Source: Ruegeria sp. THAF57 (GTDB lineage: Bacteria; Pseudomonadota; Alphaproteobacteria; Rhodobacterales; Rhodobacteraceae). From it: a stretch of DNA of 64,000 nucleotides. A program made the translations under genes and the position numbers. This document shows positions 46,756 to 55,562 of this stretch, piece after piece; within the stretch, counting starts at the first letter, position 1, and each line of letters starts with the position of its first letter. The DNA is taken from positions 62,001 to 126,000 of the forward strand of contig NZ_CAIWNQ010000009.1 of NCBI RefSeq assembly GCF_903914075.1, in the 5' to 3' direction. The notes beneath the pieces were generated by a model. It was not told where the DNA came from and made no database searches. It worked only from the letters and a program-made list of their open reading frames with translations.

Positions 46756-47457
46756 ATGGCAGACTCCCCTGAAAAACGCGGTTGGATAGGCCGGGTATGG
46801 AACGCAATCTGGACACCGGCAGTTGCCTTCAGTTCAGGTTTTTTGCTGCTGGCAGGCTTTCTTGCTGGAATCCTGTTTTGGGGCGGATTTCACTGGACTT
46901 TGGAACTGACCAACACCGAGGAATTCTGCACCTCGTGCCATTCGATGGAAACCAATTTGGGCGAGTACCGGGAAACGATACACTACAACAACCATTCCGG
47001 TGTCCGCGCAATTTGCTCGGACTGCCACGTCCCTCATGAATGGAACCATAAGATCCAAGCAAAGATCATGGCCGTCAAAGATGTGTATCACGAGCTGGTC
47101 GGCACCATCAGCACCACCGAAAAATACGAGGAGCACCGCCTGAGCATGGCATCGGCCGTCTGGAAAAAGATGAAAGCCTCGGACAGTCGCGAATGCCGCA
47201 ATTGTCACAACTTCGATTATATGGACTTTACGATTCAGGAAGCACGCGCAGCATCAGAACACCAGCGCGCGATCGACAACAACATGACCTGTATCGACTG
47301 TCATCAGGGCATCGCCCATAACCTTCCGCCCGGATATCTTGAAAGGTACCAAGAGGTTACAGAGACACTTGCCGGCACCCCCCAAAATTCCGTTCAGGGT
47401 CAACTGGCTGACAATGGCGCTGAAATCCGGTCGTACCTGACCACGCAGGCCGAGTGA
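46756..47457 (+). CDS. napC: Tetrahaem quinol dehydrogenase NapC
   Basis: 233-residue NapC/NirT protein that takes electrons from the quinol pool to NapB. One N-terminal membrane helix (about 22-45). Four CxxCH haem sites at C58, C87, C147 and C179. Length matches NapC. With no napG/napH seen nearby, NapC is probably the sole quinol route. Confidence 0.97.
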   Translation: MADSPEKRGWIGRVWNAIWTPAVAFSSGFLLLAGFLAGILFWGGFHWTLELTNTEEFCTSCHSMETNLGEYRETIHYNNHSGVRAICSDCHVPHEWNHKIQAKIMAVKDVYHELVGTISTTEKYEEHRLSMASAVWKKMKASDSRECRNCHNFDYMDFTIQEARAASEHQRAIDNNMTCIDCHQGIAHNLPPGYLERYQEVTETLAGTPQNSVQGQLADNGAEIRSYLTTQAE

Positions 47458-47470
47458 GAGGGGGCAAGAC

Positions 47471-47728
47471 ATGCTTGAGTTACTTGGAACCATCGGAGCC
47501 AACATTATCAGCCTGCCCGGAATCCTTGGCCTGGCTTTGGGGATGATGACCCGAAATCTGATGCTTGGTGCTGCCATGGGTGGGGTCGTCGGCGTGGTCG
47601 AGACATTGATCTTCGCACACTGGTCCTTTGCCAATATCGAAACGACCGAACTGATCATCGCCGTGATCATCGGGATATGCGCAGGCATGCTGGGAACCGC
47701 TATTCGCATCAAGGGCGCAACGGTTTGA
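47471..47728 (+). CDS. Small hydrophobic membrane protein after napC
   Basis: 85-residue protein that is almost wholly hydrophobic, with two or three helices (ISLPGILGLALGMM, MLGAAMGGVVGVVETLIF, ELIIAVIIGICAGMLGTAI) and Gly-zipper spacing. One Cys. It starts 13 bp after napC behind GAGGGGG, so it is co-transcribed. Family not recognised. It could stabilise or regulate NapC, taking the place of NapE in other operons; this is inference only. Confidence 0.65.
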   Translation: MLELLGTIGANIISLPGILGLALGMMTRNLMLGAAMGGVVGVVETLIFAHWSFANIETTELIIAVIIGICAGMLGTAIRIKGATV

Positions 47729-47925
47729 CCCAGCCGAGACCTGCCCGACGGGTTCTGAGACAGGATTGTCAAAGGTGTGTCGAATTTAAAGTCGGCAATG
47801 CGGGTCTGCGACCAGTTAAATTGCGGGAATTGCACCGCTTTGGAGATTGCAGTTACCGATGTTACAGTCGCGACTCAGAATGATTGTTCAAAACCAATTT
47901 TCAAACAGAGTCAGGGAGACCCGCG

Positions 47926-48411
47926 ATGAAGGGTGACAAGAAAGTAATCGAATACCTTAACAAGGCTTTGCGGCACGAGTTGACAGCAGTCAGCCAATAC
48001 TGGTTGCACTACCGATTGCAGGACGACTGGGGTCTTGGCAGCATGGCTAAAAAAAGCCGCGAAGAGTCGATCGAGGAAATGGAACACGCCGACAGACTCA
48101 TCGAGCGGATCATTTTCCTTGAGGGGCATCCAAATCTTCAAAAACTCGACCCGCTGCGAATCGGTGAAAATCCGAGGGAAACACTGGAATGCGATCTGGC
48201 CGCCGAAAGAAGCGCACGCGCGCTTTACAAAGAGGCACGCGATGTGTGCAGAGATGCGGGCGATTACGTCACGATGAACCTGTTTGAAAACCTGATGTCG
48301 GACGAAGAAGGGCATATCGACTTTCTCGAGACCCAACTGGAACTGTATGACCGCGTCGGGCCTGAATTGTTCGCCCAACTCAACGCGACCAAAATGGAAG
48401 ACGCGGAGTAA
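47926..48411 (+). CDS. bfr: Bacterioferritin
   Basis: 161-residue haem-containing ferritin that oxidises Fe(II) and stores ferric mineral in a 24-mer. All ferroxidase ligands are present: E18, E51, H54, E94, E127 and H130. The haem-ligand M52 is also there. [15 protein letters not shown] is the classic N-terminus, so ATG 47926 after AGGGAG is the start. A long hairpin lies just after the stop. Confidence 0.97.
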   Translation: MKGDKKVIEYLNKALRHELTAVSQYWLHYRLQDDWGLGSMAKKSREESIEEMEHADRLIERIIFLEGHPNLQKLDPLRIGENPRETLECDLAAERSARALYKEARDVCRDAGDYVTMNLFENLMSDEEGHIDFLETQLELYDRVGPELFAQLNATKMEDAE

Positions 48412-48808
48412 GCGCGTAAGCGTACCACCTGTCAGGCGGTTTCATTATTGCGCAGTTCGCTTGTTCTGCCTGATGAAACCCTTGCCTGGGTGGTGTTGAT
48501 CGACGGACTGCAAGGTGAAGCTTCACAAGCTAAGGGATATTGCCGAAAATGGCGATGTATTGAAAAATCAGTCTCAGTTTTAGACAGAATCAAATTGGGT
48601 TAGTTTTAGGTATGATGGGTCTTGCAAGATTGGGTAGGCTATACGCCTTTGCAGGATGCGCGGAGTTTCACAATGGCCGCCGAGAAAGGTTGTTCTTTCC
48701 CCTAACCTTGCTGAAACATGAAAAAAAGCTGGGGACAAATTACACAGGCAACGCCGCATGGAATGACAACGCGAAATTTGGTCTCCTTTTCCAGATGGCT
48801 CTGATCTG
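48412..48808. other. 397-bp intergenic region after bfr
   Basis: No convincing gene. It contains the 71-nt hairpin at 48424-48494. A short plus-strand frame at 48612-48809 overlaps the next start by one base and has no family features. The region's right half has a possible promoter for the membrane-protein gene. Confidence 0.5.
48424..48494 (+). ncRNA. Long bulged hairpin after bfr (possible structured RNA)
   Basis: ACCACC (48424-48429) pairs with GGTGGT (48489-48494); CAGGC (48433-48437) with GCCTG (48484-48488); GGTTTCAT (48438-48445) with ATGAAACC (48473-48480). Together they give 19 exact base pairs in a single stem, with only TGT and CTT as a bulge and side-step. The 27-nt loop can form a small GCAG/CTGC stem. 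No T-run follows, so it is not a standard terminator. A 3'-UTR stabiliser, small RNA or palindromic repeat is possible. Confidence 0.5.
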
Positions 48809-49495
48809 ATGCGGGACCGTACCCAAGTATCGGCTTTTGACGTTGCACCTTTCAGCATTGCCGTAGGCTTGATCAGCCTGTTGATCGTCTTCGTCATCTC
48901 TTGGACGACCGGGTCAGACTTTGGCTACCTGACCCGCGACCCTGCGCAACAATTCAAAGCCCCGTCTTATGCAGGATTTCTTTCGAATATGGGCGTTCTG
49001 TTCTGGATGGCCAGCGCGACCGTATCTGCGTTTGGCTTTGCCCTATTAAGTGGCTCGCCACATGCAATGGCATCACGAAGACTTCTGTTGGCCCTGACAT
49101 TTCTTTCGACCGCGTTCTGCCTCGATGACTTTTTCTTGCTGCACGAACGGCTCCCCATTGGTGAGAAGTATTTTTATGGGGGGTACGCTTTGTTCTTGGT
49201 GGGAACTGTCGTTCTTTACCGCCGTCATCTGGGACGGCTGGCCAGTATTCACCTTGTTATCGCGGGTTTGTTCTTTGTGACCTCGATCGGAATAGATTTC
49301 TTTCAGAAGTCAATTCAGGTCTACCTCGGCCAGTATCGCATCCTGTTTGAAGATGGCGCCAAATTCCTCGGAGCGGTGTTTTGGCTAAACTTCTCTTGGG
49401 CGGTAACCACTCAACAAATACTAAGCCTGTGGCCCAACATTTCCGAGCTGCCCGAAGGCCGCCCGAACTCTGACGGCGTAGCAGCAGGCGAATAG
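48809..49495 (+). CDS. Multi-pass membrane protein with acidic/His motif
   Basis: 228-residue membrane protein of unknown function with about six or seven helices. Within helices it carries CLDDFFLLHERLP (about residues 104-116) and YRILFEDGAKFLGAVFW (about 175-191). Paired acidic residues and a histidine inside the membrane could bind metal, as in some membrane hydrolases. Family not recognised. ATG follows no strong ribosome site. Convergent with the crotonase gene. Confidence 0.65.
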   Translation: MRDRTQVSAFDVAPFSIAVGLISLLIVFVISWTTGSDFGYLTRDPAQQFKAPSYAGFLSNMGVLFWMASATVSAFGFALLSGSPHAMASRRLLLALTFLSTAFCLDDFFLLHERLPIGEKYFYGGYALFLVGTVVLYRRHLGRLASIHLVIAGLFFVTSIGIDFFQKSIQVYLGQYRILFEDGAKFLGAVFWLNFSWAVTTQQILSLWPNISELPEGRPNSDGVAAGE

Positions 49496-49518
49496 AACCG
49501 CTGTTCACCATACATCGC

Positions 49519-49562
49519 TAAGGGGCCAAGACCCGGCTTTGTGCGGGCCAACGCACCCCTTA
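49519..49562. terminator. Probable bidirectional terminator-like hairpin
   Basis: TAAGGGG (49519-49525) pairs with CCCCTTA (49556-49562), with an inner CCCG/CGGG stem; CTTTGTT follows. It separates the convergent membrane-protein and crotonase genes. Confidence 0.45.
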
Positions 49563-49697
49563 ACTTTGTTCGCTCAGGCGCGCAGGCGGGCTCGGGAGTT
49601 GATGATAGACTTCCAAATATTCGCCAATGCAATCAGTTAGGGCGGCAGGTCAGTGCGTGTAGACTCCGCCACCCTTGGCCAGCAGGAACAAGCAAAC

Positions 49698-50495
49698 CTA
49701 AGACCCGTGTGAATCAGGAAAGACAGGTTTGCGTTTTTCCTCGAACGCGCGAATACCTTCCTGCGCTTCGTCGCTGCCAAGGGCAATCGACATAAGGCGT
49801 CGCTCGTGCAGCAGATGTGCGTTGAATGCTTCGCGTTCGGGCGCCGCAATCAACGATTTGATAGAAGCCTGCGCCTGACGTGGGCCACGCGACAACGCTT
49901 CGGTCAGGTCCAACGCAGCGCTCAGGGCATCACCGGGCGCAACAACCCGGTTTACTACTCCCATGGTGTACAGCCGTTCGGCCAAAACCGGCTGACCCGT
50001 CAAACACATTTCGGACGCCAACTGGCGTGGCAGGTTCATCGACAGGAAACCAGACCCCCCTCCATCCGGGACCAGCCCCGCGTTGACATAGGCCAGCGTG
50101 AATTTAGCCCCTTCTGAGGCCACTATCATGTCACAGGCAAAAGCAAGGGATGCCCCCGCCCCCGCAGCTCCGCCTTCTACCGCCGCGATCACCGGCAGCG
50201 GACAGGCACGGACGGTTCTGATCATGCTATGCAGAAACTCAATCTGCTCTTCTCGGTCCGGCAGTGGCATTTCGCGTCGCTGCCTGAGCATACGCAAATC
50301 ACCGCCAGCCGAGAAAAACTGCCCGGCCCCGGTGATCACCACGGCCCGAACCGTGGACTCAGGTGCAACAGCATCGCTCAGGGCCTTTTCTACAGGCTCA
50401 TAGACCGAGCGCGACAGCACATTGCGGCGCTCGGGTTCATTGATGGTAATGATCAGAGTTGACCCTTGGGTCTTGAACAAGACAGCTTCGCTCAT
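49698..50495 (-). CDS. Crotonase-superfamily protein (enoyl-CoA hydratase/isomerase)
   Basis: 265-residue crotonase-fold enzyme at the end of the beta-oxidation operon. The oxyanion-hole segment GGAAGAGASLAFACD lacks the first hydratase Glu (Ser there). The second site reads FTLAYVNAGLVPDGGGS, also without the usual P-E. Instead an Asp precedes GGG, as in PaaG-type isomerases. An isomerase or ring-processing step is more likely than ordinary hydration. Last gene, 3 bp after the smaller acyl-CoA dehydrogenase. Confidence 0.88.
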   Translation of the reverse strand: MSEAVLFKTQGSTLIITINEPERRNVLSRSVYEPVEKALSDAVAPESTVRAVVITGAGQFFSAGGDLRMLRQRREMPLPDREEQIEFLHSMIRTVRACPLPVIAAVEGGAAGAGASLAFACDMIVASEGAKFTLAYVNAGLVPDGGGSGFLSMNLPRQLASEMCLTGQPVLAERLYTMGVVNRVVAPGDALSAALDLTEALSRGPRQAQASIKSLIAAPEREAFNAHLLHERRLMSIALGSDEAQEGIRAFEEKRKPVFPDSHGS

Positions 50496-50498
50496 GGG

Positions 50499-51557
50499 TC
50501 AGGCCGCCATAACACGGTGCAACTGAGCATAGCGGTCACCCAGTTGGTGGTCGATCATCGACAGCCGCTTGGCATAATGCGAGCCGGGATATTCCCAGGT
50601 CATGCCGATGCCGCCGTGCAGCTGAATGCTTTCTTCCGAAATCAGCAGTCCGGTGCGGCCGATCAGGTTCTTGGCCATCGCGACAAATTTGCCCGCCTCA
50701 TCCGTTCCCAGCTTGCTTGCCGCCAGAATGGTGATCGCCCGACATTGTTCGATCTCGATTGCCATATCCACCGCGCGATGTTGTAGCGCCTGAAAGCTTG
50801 CGATTGGGCGACCGAACTGTTTGCGCTGTTTGAGGTAGTCTACCGTCATGTCGACCAGAACCTCCATGACACCCACAGCCTCGGCGCACAGCGCCAGACG
50901 GCCCGCGTCCAACGCGGCTTCGATAATGTCTCCGGCATCTTCGCTGATGCAGGTGGCCGCCGCGCTATCGAGGATCAACTCCCCCGCGCCACCGCCGTCG
51001 ATCATGGCATAGTCGATGGTTTCTGGGCTATCGACCAGAAACAGGCCAACCCCGGCTTCGGTTCGCGCCGCGACCAGAGCGCCATCGGCCCCCGGCAGGC
51101 CATAGACCACCGATTTTCGCCCGTTCAGAACCCAGCCGTCACCGGATTTGTCTGCGCTGGTTCGGATCAGCGCCAAGCTGTCCGCATCCGGCTCGAACAC
51201 CGCGAACGTCAGACGCTTTGCGCCCGCGATCATATCCTCGACCAGTTCCTCGGCACCGCAGTCAGCCGCAGCGCGCACGCTCATGAGCGTGGCTAGAATA
51301 GGTTCGGGGCAGAGGCCACGGCCAAGCTCCTCGAACACGGTGGTGATGTCAAAACCAGCGCCGCCGAAGCCGCCCTGATCCTCGGGCACGAAGGCGCCGA
51401 TCAGGCCAAGCTCTGACAACTCTGCCCATTTCGCAGGGGAATGATACGGCGCGGTTTCTATCAAGCCGTTGCGCGTTTCAAAGTCGTACTGGTCCGCAAG
51501 GTAGCGGCGCAACGTGTCCGACAGCATCTGCCGGTCTTCGGTCAGTTTGAAATCCAT
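50499..51557 (-). CDS. Acyl-CoA dehydrogenase, small subunit type (PimD-like)
   Basis: 352-residue flavoprotein of the acyl-CoA dehydrogenase fold. The N-terminal helical domain begins MDFKLTEDRQMLSDTLRRYL, and the C-terminal domain has FGRPIASFQALQHRAVDMAIE and IQLHGGIGMTWEYPGSHYAKR. The isovaleryl-type catalytic Glu position reads DAGRLAL (Gly), and the MCAD-type site is also without Glu. It may therefore be the non-catalytic half of a heterotetramer with the protein encoded 3 bp upstream. Resembles PimD of pimelate operons. Confidence 0.9.
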   Translation of the reverse strand: MDFKLTEDRQMLSDTLRRYLADQYDFETRNGLIETAPYHSPAKWAELSELGLIGAFVPEDQGGFGGAGFDITTVFEELGRGLCPEPILATLMSVRAAADCGAEELVEDMIAGAKRLTFAVFEPDADSLALIRTSADKSGDGWVLNGRKSVVYGLPGADGALVAARTEAGVGLFLVDSPETIDYAMIDGGGAGELILDSAAATCISEDAGDIIEAALDAGRLALCAEAVGVMEVLVDMTVDYLKQRKQFGRPIASFQALQHRAVDMAIEIEQCRAITILAASKLGTDEAGKFVAMAKNLIGRTGLLISEESIQLHGGIGMTWEYPGSHYAKRLSMIDHQLGDRYAQLHRVMAA

Positions 51558-51560
51558 GGC

Positions 51561-52748
51561 TCAGCTCCGGAACATGTCTTTGGCGATGATGTTGCGCTGA
51601 ATCTCGTTCGATCCGCCAAAGATCGAAAGCTTGCGATTATTGAAGTACGTGGCCGCCGATGCGGTGGCTTCTTCGGGCACTGTGCGGGCGTTGTCCGACA
51701 GCTCGGTGGCCGGGAATGGCGCAGCGGCGGCCCCCAACGCAGATTTGGTCAAGCCGTGGATGCGCTGACGGATGACCGTTCCCTTAATCTTGAGCATCGA
51801 GCTTTGCATCCCCGGCGCAGCGCCTTCCTTGGCCGCCGACAACATCGCAAGGTTCATCACCCGCATTGCTTCCAGATCAATCTCCACCTCGGCGATCTCA
51901 GCCGCGAAAACCGGATCTTCAGCCAATGGTTTGCCCATCCGGTGCAACTGCTTCGACAGCCGCTTCAGCCGGTCCAAGTCGCGAAGCGAAAACCCCACCC
52001 CGGCGATATTGGTCCGCTCATGGGTCAGCAGATACTTGGCGATCGTCCAACCCTTGTTTTCCTCGCCCACCAGATTGGCCACCGGCACACGCACATCGGT
52101 GAAGAACACTTCGTTAACCTCGTGCCCGCCTTCCAACAGTTTGATCGGGCGAACCTCGATACCGGGCCGGTTCATATCCACCAGCACAAAACTGATCCCT
52201 TCCTGCGGTTTGCCCTCGGAAGAGGTGCGCACAAGGCAGAAGACTTTGTCGGCGTGCTGACCCAGCGTGGTCCAGGTTTTCTGACCGTTGATCACATAGT
52301 GATCCCCGTCACGGTCCGCGCGGGTTTTCAAGCTGGCCAAATCGGACCCGGCACCCGGTTCGGAATATCCCTGACACCACCAATGGGTCCCGTCCAGTAT
52401 GCGCGGTAGAAATTCGGCCTTTTGCTCGTCCGAGCCAAATTTCAACAGAACTGGCCCCAGCATGCTTACGCCAAAAGCCACGATACGCGGGGCAAAAGCC
52501 ATTGCGCATTCTTCTTCGAAGATATGGCGCTCGACCGCGCTCCAGCCGGGGCCGCCGTATTCCACTGGCCAGGTCGCCGCCAGCCAGTTTCGCGTTTGCA
52601 ACGTGGCGTGCCAGCCTTCCATATCCGCTTTGGTCAGTTCTTCACCGTTGCGGCCCTTGGCAGCCAGCTCCTCGGACAGGTTTTCGGCCAGAAACGTTTT
52701 GACTTCGGCACGAAACGCCTCTTCTTCTGGGGTAAAGCTCAGGTCCAT
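51561..52748 (-). CDS. Acyl-CoA dehydrogenase, large subunit type (PimC-like)
   Basis: 395-residue acyl-CoA dehydrogenase. QGYSEPGAGSDLASLKT binds FAD; the C-terminus has IFGGSNEIQRNIIAKDM. The MCAD catalytic Glu position is Gly, but E244 in THERTNIAG aligns with the isovaleryl-type catalytic base, so this is probably the catalytic subunit of an alpha2beta2 enzyme. It lies between the FadB-like gene (2 bp) and the smaller dehydrogenase. Resembles PimC; substrate likely a CoA thioester of a dicarboxylate or cyclic acid. Confidence 0.92.
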   Translation of the reverse strand: MDLSFTPEEEAFRAEVKTFLAENLSEELAAKGRNGEELTKADMEGWHATLQTRNWLAATWPVEYGGPGWSAVERHIFEEECAMAFAPRIVAFGVSMLGPVLLKFGSDEQKAEFLPRILDGTHWWCQGYSEPGAGSDLASLKTRADRDGDHYVINGQKTWTTLGQHADKVFCLVRTSSEGKPQEGISFVLVDMNRPGIEVRPIKLLEGGHEVNEVFFTDVRVPVANLVGEENKGWTIAKYLLTHERTNIAGVGFSLRDLDRLKRLSKQLHRMGKPLAEDPVFAAEIAEVEIDLEAMRVMNLAMLSAAKEGAAPGMQSSMLKIKGTVIRQRIHGLTKSALGAAAAPFPATELSDNARTVPEEATASAATYFNNRKLSIFGGSNEIQRNIIAKDMFRS

Positions 52749-52750
52749 CC

Positions 52751-54811
52751 TCAGCCCTCCTTGTTGAGATCGTTAAAGGATTTGCCAGCCTCGGCAAGCT
52801 CACGCAGCAGGGCTGGAACCTGCCAGTAATACGGGTCTTCCTTCGCGTATTCCTCAATACGTTGAACCAGAACATCCAGCCCGGTGATATCTGCATATTG
52901 CAGGGGTCCGCCCCAGTGACGCGGAAAGCCGTAACCGAACAGGAACACCGCATCGACGTCGATCGGGCGCAGGGCGATCTTTTCTTCGACCACTCGCGCG
53001 GCCTCAGACACCATCGCGGCCATATAAAAATCCACGATCTCGGCATCCGTAAAGCTACGGGGTGCGATACCTTTGGCCTCGCGCTCGGCTTGCGCATACT
53101 CGGCCACGGCCGGGTTCACGCTGCGGGTCTTGCCGTCATAACTATAGAAACCCTTACCGCTCTTGCGTCCAAACCAGCCCTGCTCGCAGACCCGGTCAGC
53201 GATCTCGACATAGCGTTCCTCGGCCGGACGGAACTCTGCCTGCCGCTTGCGCGTGGCCCAGCCGATATCCTGCCCCGCCAAGTCCGATACAGCGAAAGGG
53301 CCCATTGCAAAGCCAAAACCCTCAAGCGCGGCGTCGATCTGTTCAAACGGCGCACCGTCCAGTTGCATATAGGCGGAAGACTTGCGGTAATGTGCCAGAA
53401 TACGGTTGCCGATAAAGCCGTCGCAAACCTCGGACCGCACAGCGATTTTGCGCAGTTTCTTGGCCAGCCTAAAGCTGGTGGCGACGATTTCGGGCGTGGT
53501 TTCTTTACCGACCACAACTTCCAGCAGGCGCATCACATGAGCGGGCGAGAAGAAGTGCAGCCCGATCACGTCCTGAGGCCGGCTGGTTGTCGCCGCGATT
53601 TCATCGACGTCCAGATACGAAGTATTCGTCGCCAGAACAGCCCCCGGTTTACAGACCTGGTCCAGCTTCCCGAAAACCTCGCGTTTGACGTCCATGGATT
53701 CGAATACCGCTTCGATCAACACATCTGCGTCCGCCAGAGCGGCCATATCGGTGGTGCAGGTCAGCATGCCTAAAACGGCGTCCCGCTGCCCCTCGGTTAG
53801 CTTTCCGCGTTTGACTGCACCGTCGAGGTTCTTGGTGATGGTCTCACGGGCAAAAGCGACGCGGTCCTCTTCCATTTCAATCAGCGTGACAGGCATCCCG
53901 GCCAGCAACATCGCCGTTGCAATGCCCGACCCCATGGTACCACCACCAATTACACCACCAGACTCCAGGTCGCGTGCGTCCGCCTTGGCTTCGGGGATAT
54001 GCGCCACGGCGCGTTCCGCAAAGAACGCATGTTTCAGGCCCTTATGTGCATTACTGGCCAGTGCTTCGACAAAAAGTTCACGCTCTAACTGCAACCCTTC
54101 GACCAGCGGAAGGCTGCTTGCCTCTGCCGCTTTCAATGCGCGGGTTACCACTTCGCCCTTTGCCTTGACGCGGAACGTGTTCAACTCATCTGCGGTGATG
54201 CGGTTGTCTTGTTCAGCCGTAACGCGGGTTTTGAGTGTGCCGTCCAGAACCTGCTGACCAGCGGCCAAGGCAACCGCCTCGGGGTCACCATCCTGCAAGT
54301 CATCCAGCAGCCCAGCATCCAGCGCCGCTTCGGCCGAGATCGGCTTACCCGAGGTGATCATGGTCAAAGCCGTCTTACCATCCACAAGCCGGGGCAGACG
54401 CTGAGTCCCACCTGCACCGGGCAGCAAACCCAGATTAACCTCGGGAAGGCCCAGTTTCAGGCCCTTGATGCCGACCCGCGCCTGACAACTCAGAGCGATC
54501 TCAAGACCGCCGCCCAGTGTCGTCCCGTGCAATACGCAGACTATCGGCTTGGCGCTTGCCTCCAGCAGGTCACAAACCTCGGGCAGACCGGGCTGTTTCG
54601 GCGGCTGGCCAAACTCACGGATGTCAGCACCGGCTACAAAGGTTCGACCCGCAGCAAAAAGAGCGATGACCTTGATTGCGTCGTCCGATGTCACGTCCTG
54701 AATTGCATTCACCAGCCCGACGCGCACGTCATATCCGGCGGCATTAACCGGAGGGTTGTCGATCTTGACAAGGGCGACCTCACCCTCTTTGCGAATTTCG
54801 ACCGCAGTCAT
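52751..54811 (-). CDS. FadB-like enoyl-CoA hydratase / 3-hydroxyacyl-CoA dehydrogenase fusion
   Basis: 686-residue bifunctional enzyme. N-terminal crotonase domain (about 1-200) with both catalytic Glu sites (GGGLEIALSCQ and LPEVNLGLLPGAGGTQRL). The dehydrogenase domain has an NAD motif GGVIGGGTMGSGIA near 297-310 and LHFFSPAHVMRLLEVV. C-terminal helical domains follow, ending in FGYGFPRHWGGPLQYAD. ATG 54811 starts MTAVEIRKEG; the upstream frame to 54892 is an extension. Catalyses two consecutive beta-oxidation steps; PimF-like in this operon. 19 bp after iclR. Confidence 0.95.
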   Translation of the reverse strand: MTAVEIRKEGEVALVKIDNPPVNAAGYDVRVGLVNAIQDVTSDDAIKVIALFAAGRTFVAGADIREFGQPPKQPGLPEVCDLLEASAKPIVCVLHGTTLGGGLEIALSCQARVGIKGLKLGLPEVNLGLLPGAGGTQRLPRLVDGKTALTMITSGKPISAEAALDAGLLDDLQDGDPEAVALAAGQQVLDGTLKTRVTAEQDNRITADELNTFRVKAKGEVVTRALKAAEASSLPLVEGLQLERELFVEALASNAHKGLKHAFFAERAVAHIPEAKADARDLESGGVIGGGTMGSGIATAMLLAGMPVTLIEMEEDRVAFARETITKNLDGAVKRGKLTEGQRDAVLGMLTCTTDMAALADADVLIEAVFESMDVKREVFGKLDQVCKPGAVLATNTSYLDVDEIAATTSRPQDVIGLHFFSPAHVMRLLEVVVGKETTPEIVATSFRLAKKLRKIAVRSEVCDGFIGNRILAHYRKSSAYMQLDGAPFEQIDAALEGFGFAMGPFAVSDLAGQDIGWATRKRQAEFRPAEERYVEIADRVCEQGWFGRKSGKGFYSYDGKTRSVNPAVAEYAQAEREAKGIAPRSFTDAEIVDFYMAAMVSEAARVVEEKIALRPIDVDAVFLFGYGFPRHWGGPLQYADITGLDVLVQRIEEYAKEDPYYWQVPALLRELAEAGKSFNDLNKEG

Positions 54812-54830
54812 AAAAATCTCCTGCTTTCTA

Positions 54831-55556
54831 TCACATATACCCAAGGCTGTGCCTGAGTGTTTGCACCGTGTCGCGCAGCCGTGGCGCCACAACCCGTTCC
54901 AGTTTTTCGGTATTCAGATCAGAGGCATTGGCCCCGCACAGAAAGGCAAATGGCTGCGTGCCCAGAGCAGTTTGGAACGGGACAGCGCAAGCATTGACGC
55001 CGCTGTTCCAGCCTCCGTAGGAAATTACGTAGCCTCTGCTTTCAAGCTGTTCGCGGTCGGCCCGTGCCTGTTCAGTTTCGGCAACCAGCGTTGGGTCAGC
55101 AGCAAGAATGGCGCGACCGGGGGCGCTTTGCTCCATCGGCAGCCGGTGCCCCTCGCTCAGCCACAGCGACGATGCGTTGCGCGGCCTCCAACAGCGGGTC
55201 AACATGGCCGCATCGCCGTGACGCATGGACAGCGCAACCAACACACCGGTGTCGTCAGCCAGTTGCTGCATCACGTTTTCGGCCATTGGCAGAAAGGACA
55301 GCCCGGCGCGTGCCGTGTATCCAAGCGCCATGACCGAAGGCCCAAGCCGGTAGGCCTCGGACGGGTGCAACTGCTCCAAAAACCCCATCGAGGCAAGGGT
55401 GAAGGTCATCCGCGCCACGGTGGATGGGGGCATTCCTGTGCGCCTTGCCAACTCGCGGTTGCCCAGCGAGACATCACCAGGCTTGAACGCCTGCATCACC
55501 TGCAACCCTTTGGCGAGGGTCGAAGCAAACCGGCGATCTCTTTCCGCGTCCGACAT
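54831..55556 (-). CDS. IclR-family transcriptional regulator
   Basis: 241-residue repressor/activator. N-terminal winged helix (about 8-70) with LGNRELARRTGMPPSTVARMTFTLASMGFL. C-terminal effector-binding GAF-like domain from about 85, with FQTALGTQPFAFLCGAN. It probably controls the surrounding operon in response to a catabolic acid or its CoA ester. It sits unusually inside the operon, 6 bp after the thiolase and before fadB. The palindrome at 56930 is a candidate target. Confidence 0.93.
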   Translation of the reverse strand: MSDAERDRRFASTLAKGLQVMQAFKPGDVSLGNRELARRTGMPPSTVARMTFTLASMGFLEQLHPSEAYRLGPSVMALGYTARAGLSFLPMAENVMQQLADDTGVLVALSMRHGDAAMLTRCWRPRNASSLWLSEGHRLPMEQSAPGRAILAADPTLVAETEQARADREQLESRGYVISYGGWNSGVNACAVPFQTALGTQPFAFLCGANASDLNTEKLERVVAPRLRDTVQTLRHSLGYM

Positions 55557-55562
55557 GTGGGC

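Noticed and set aside
48612-48809. 65-codon frame before the multi-pass membrane protein
   Set aside because: No start signal or recognisable family, and it ends on the first base of the next gene.
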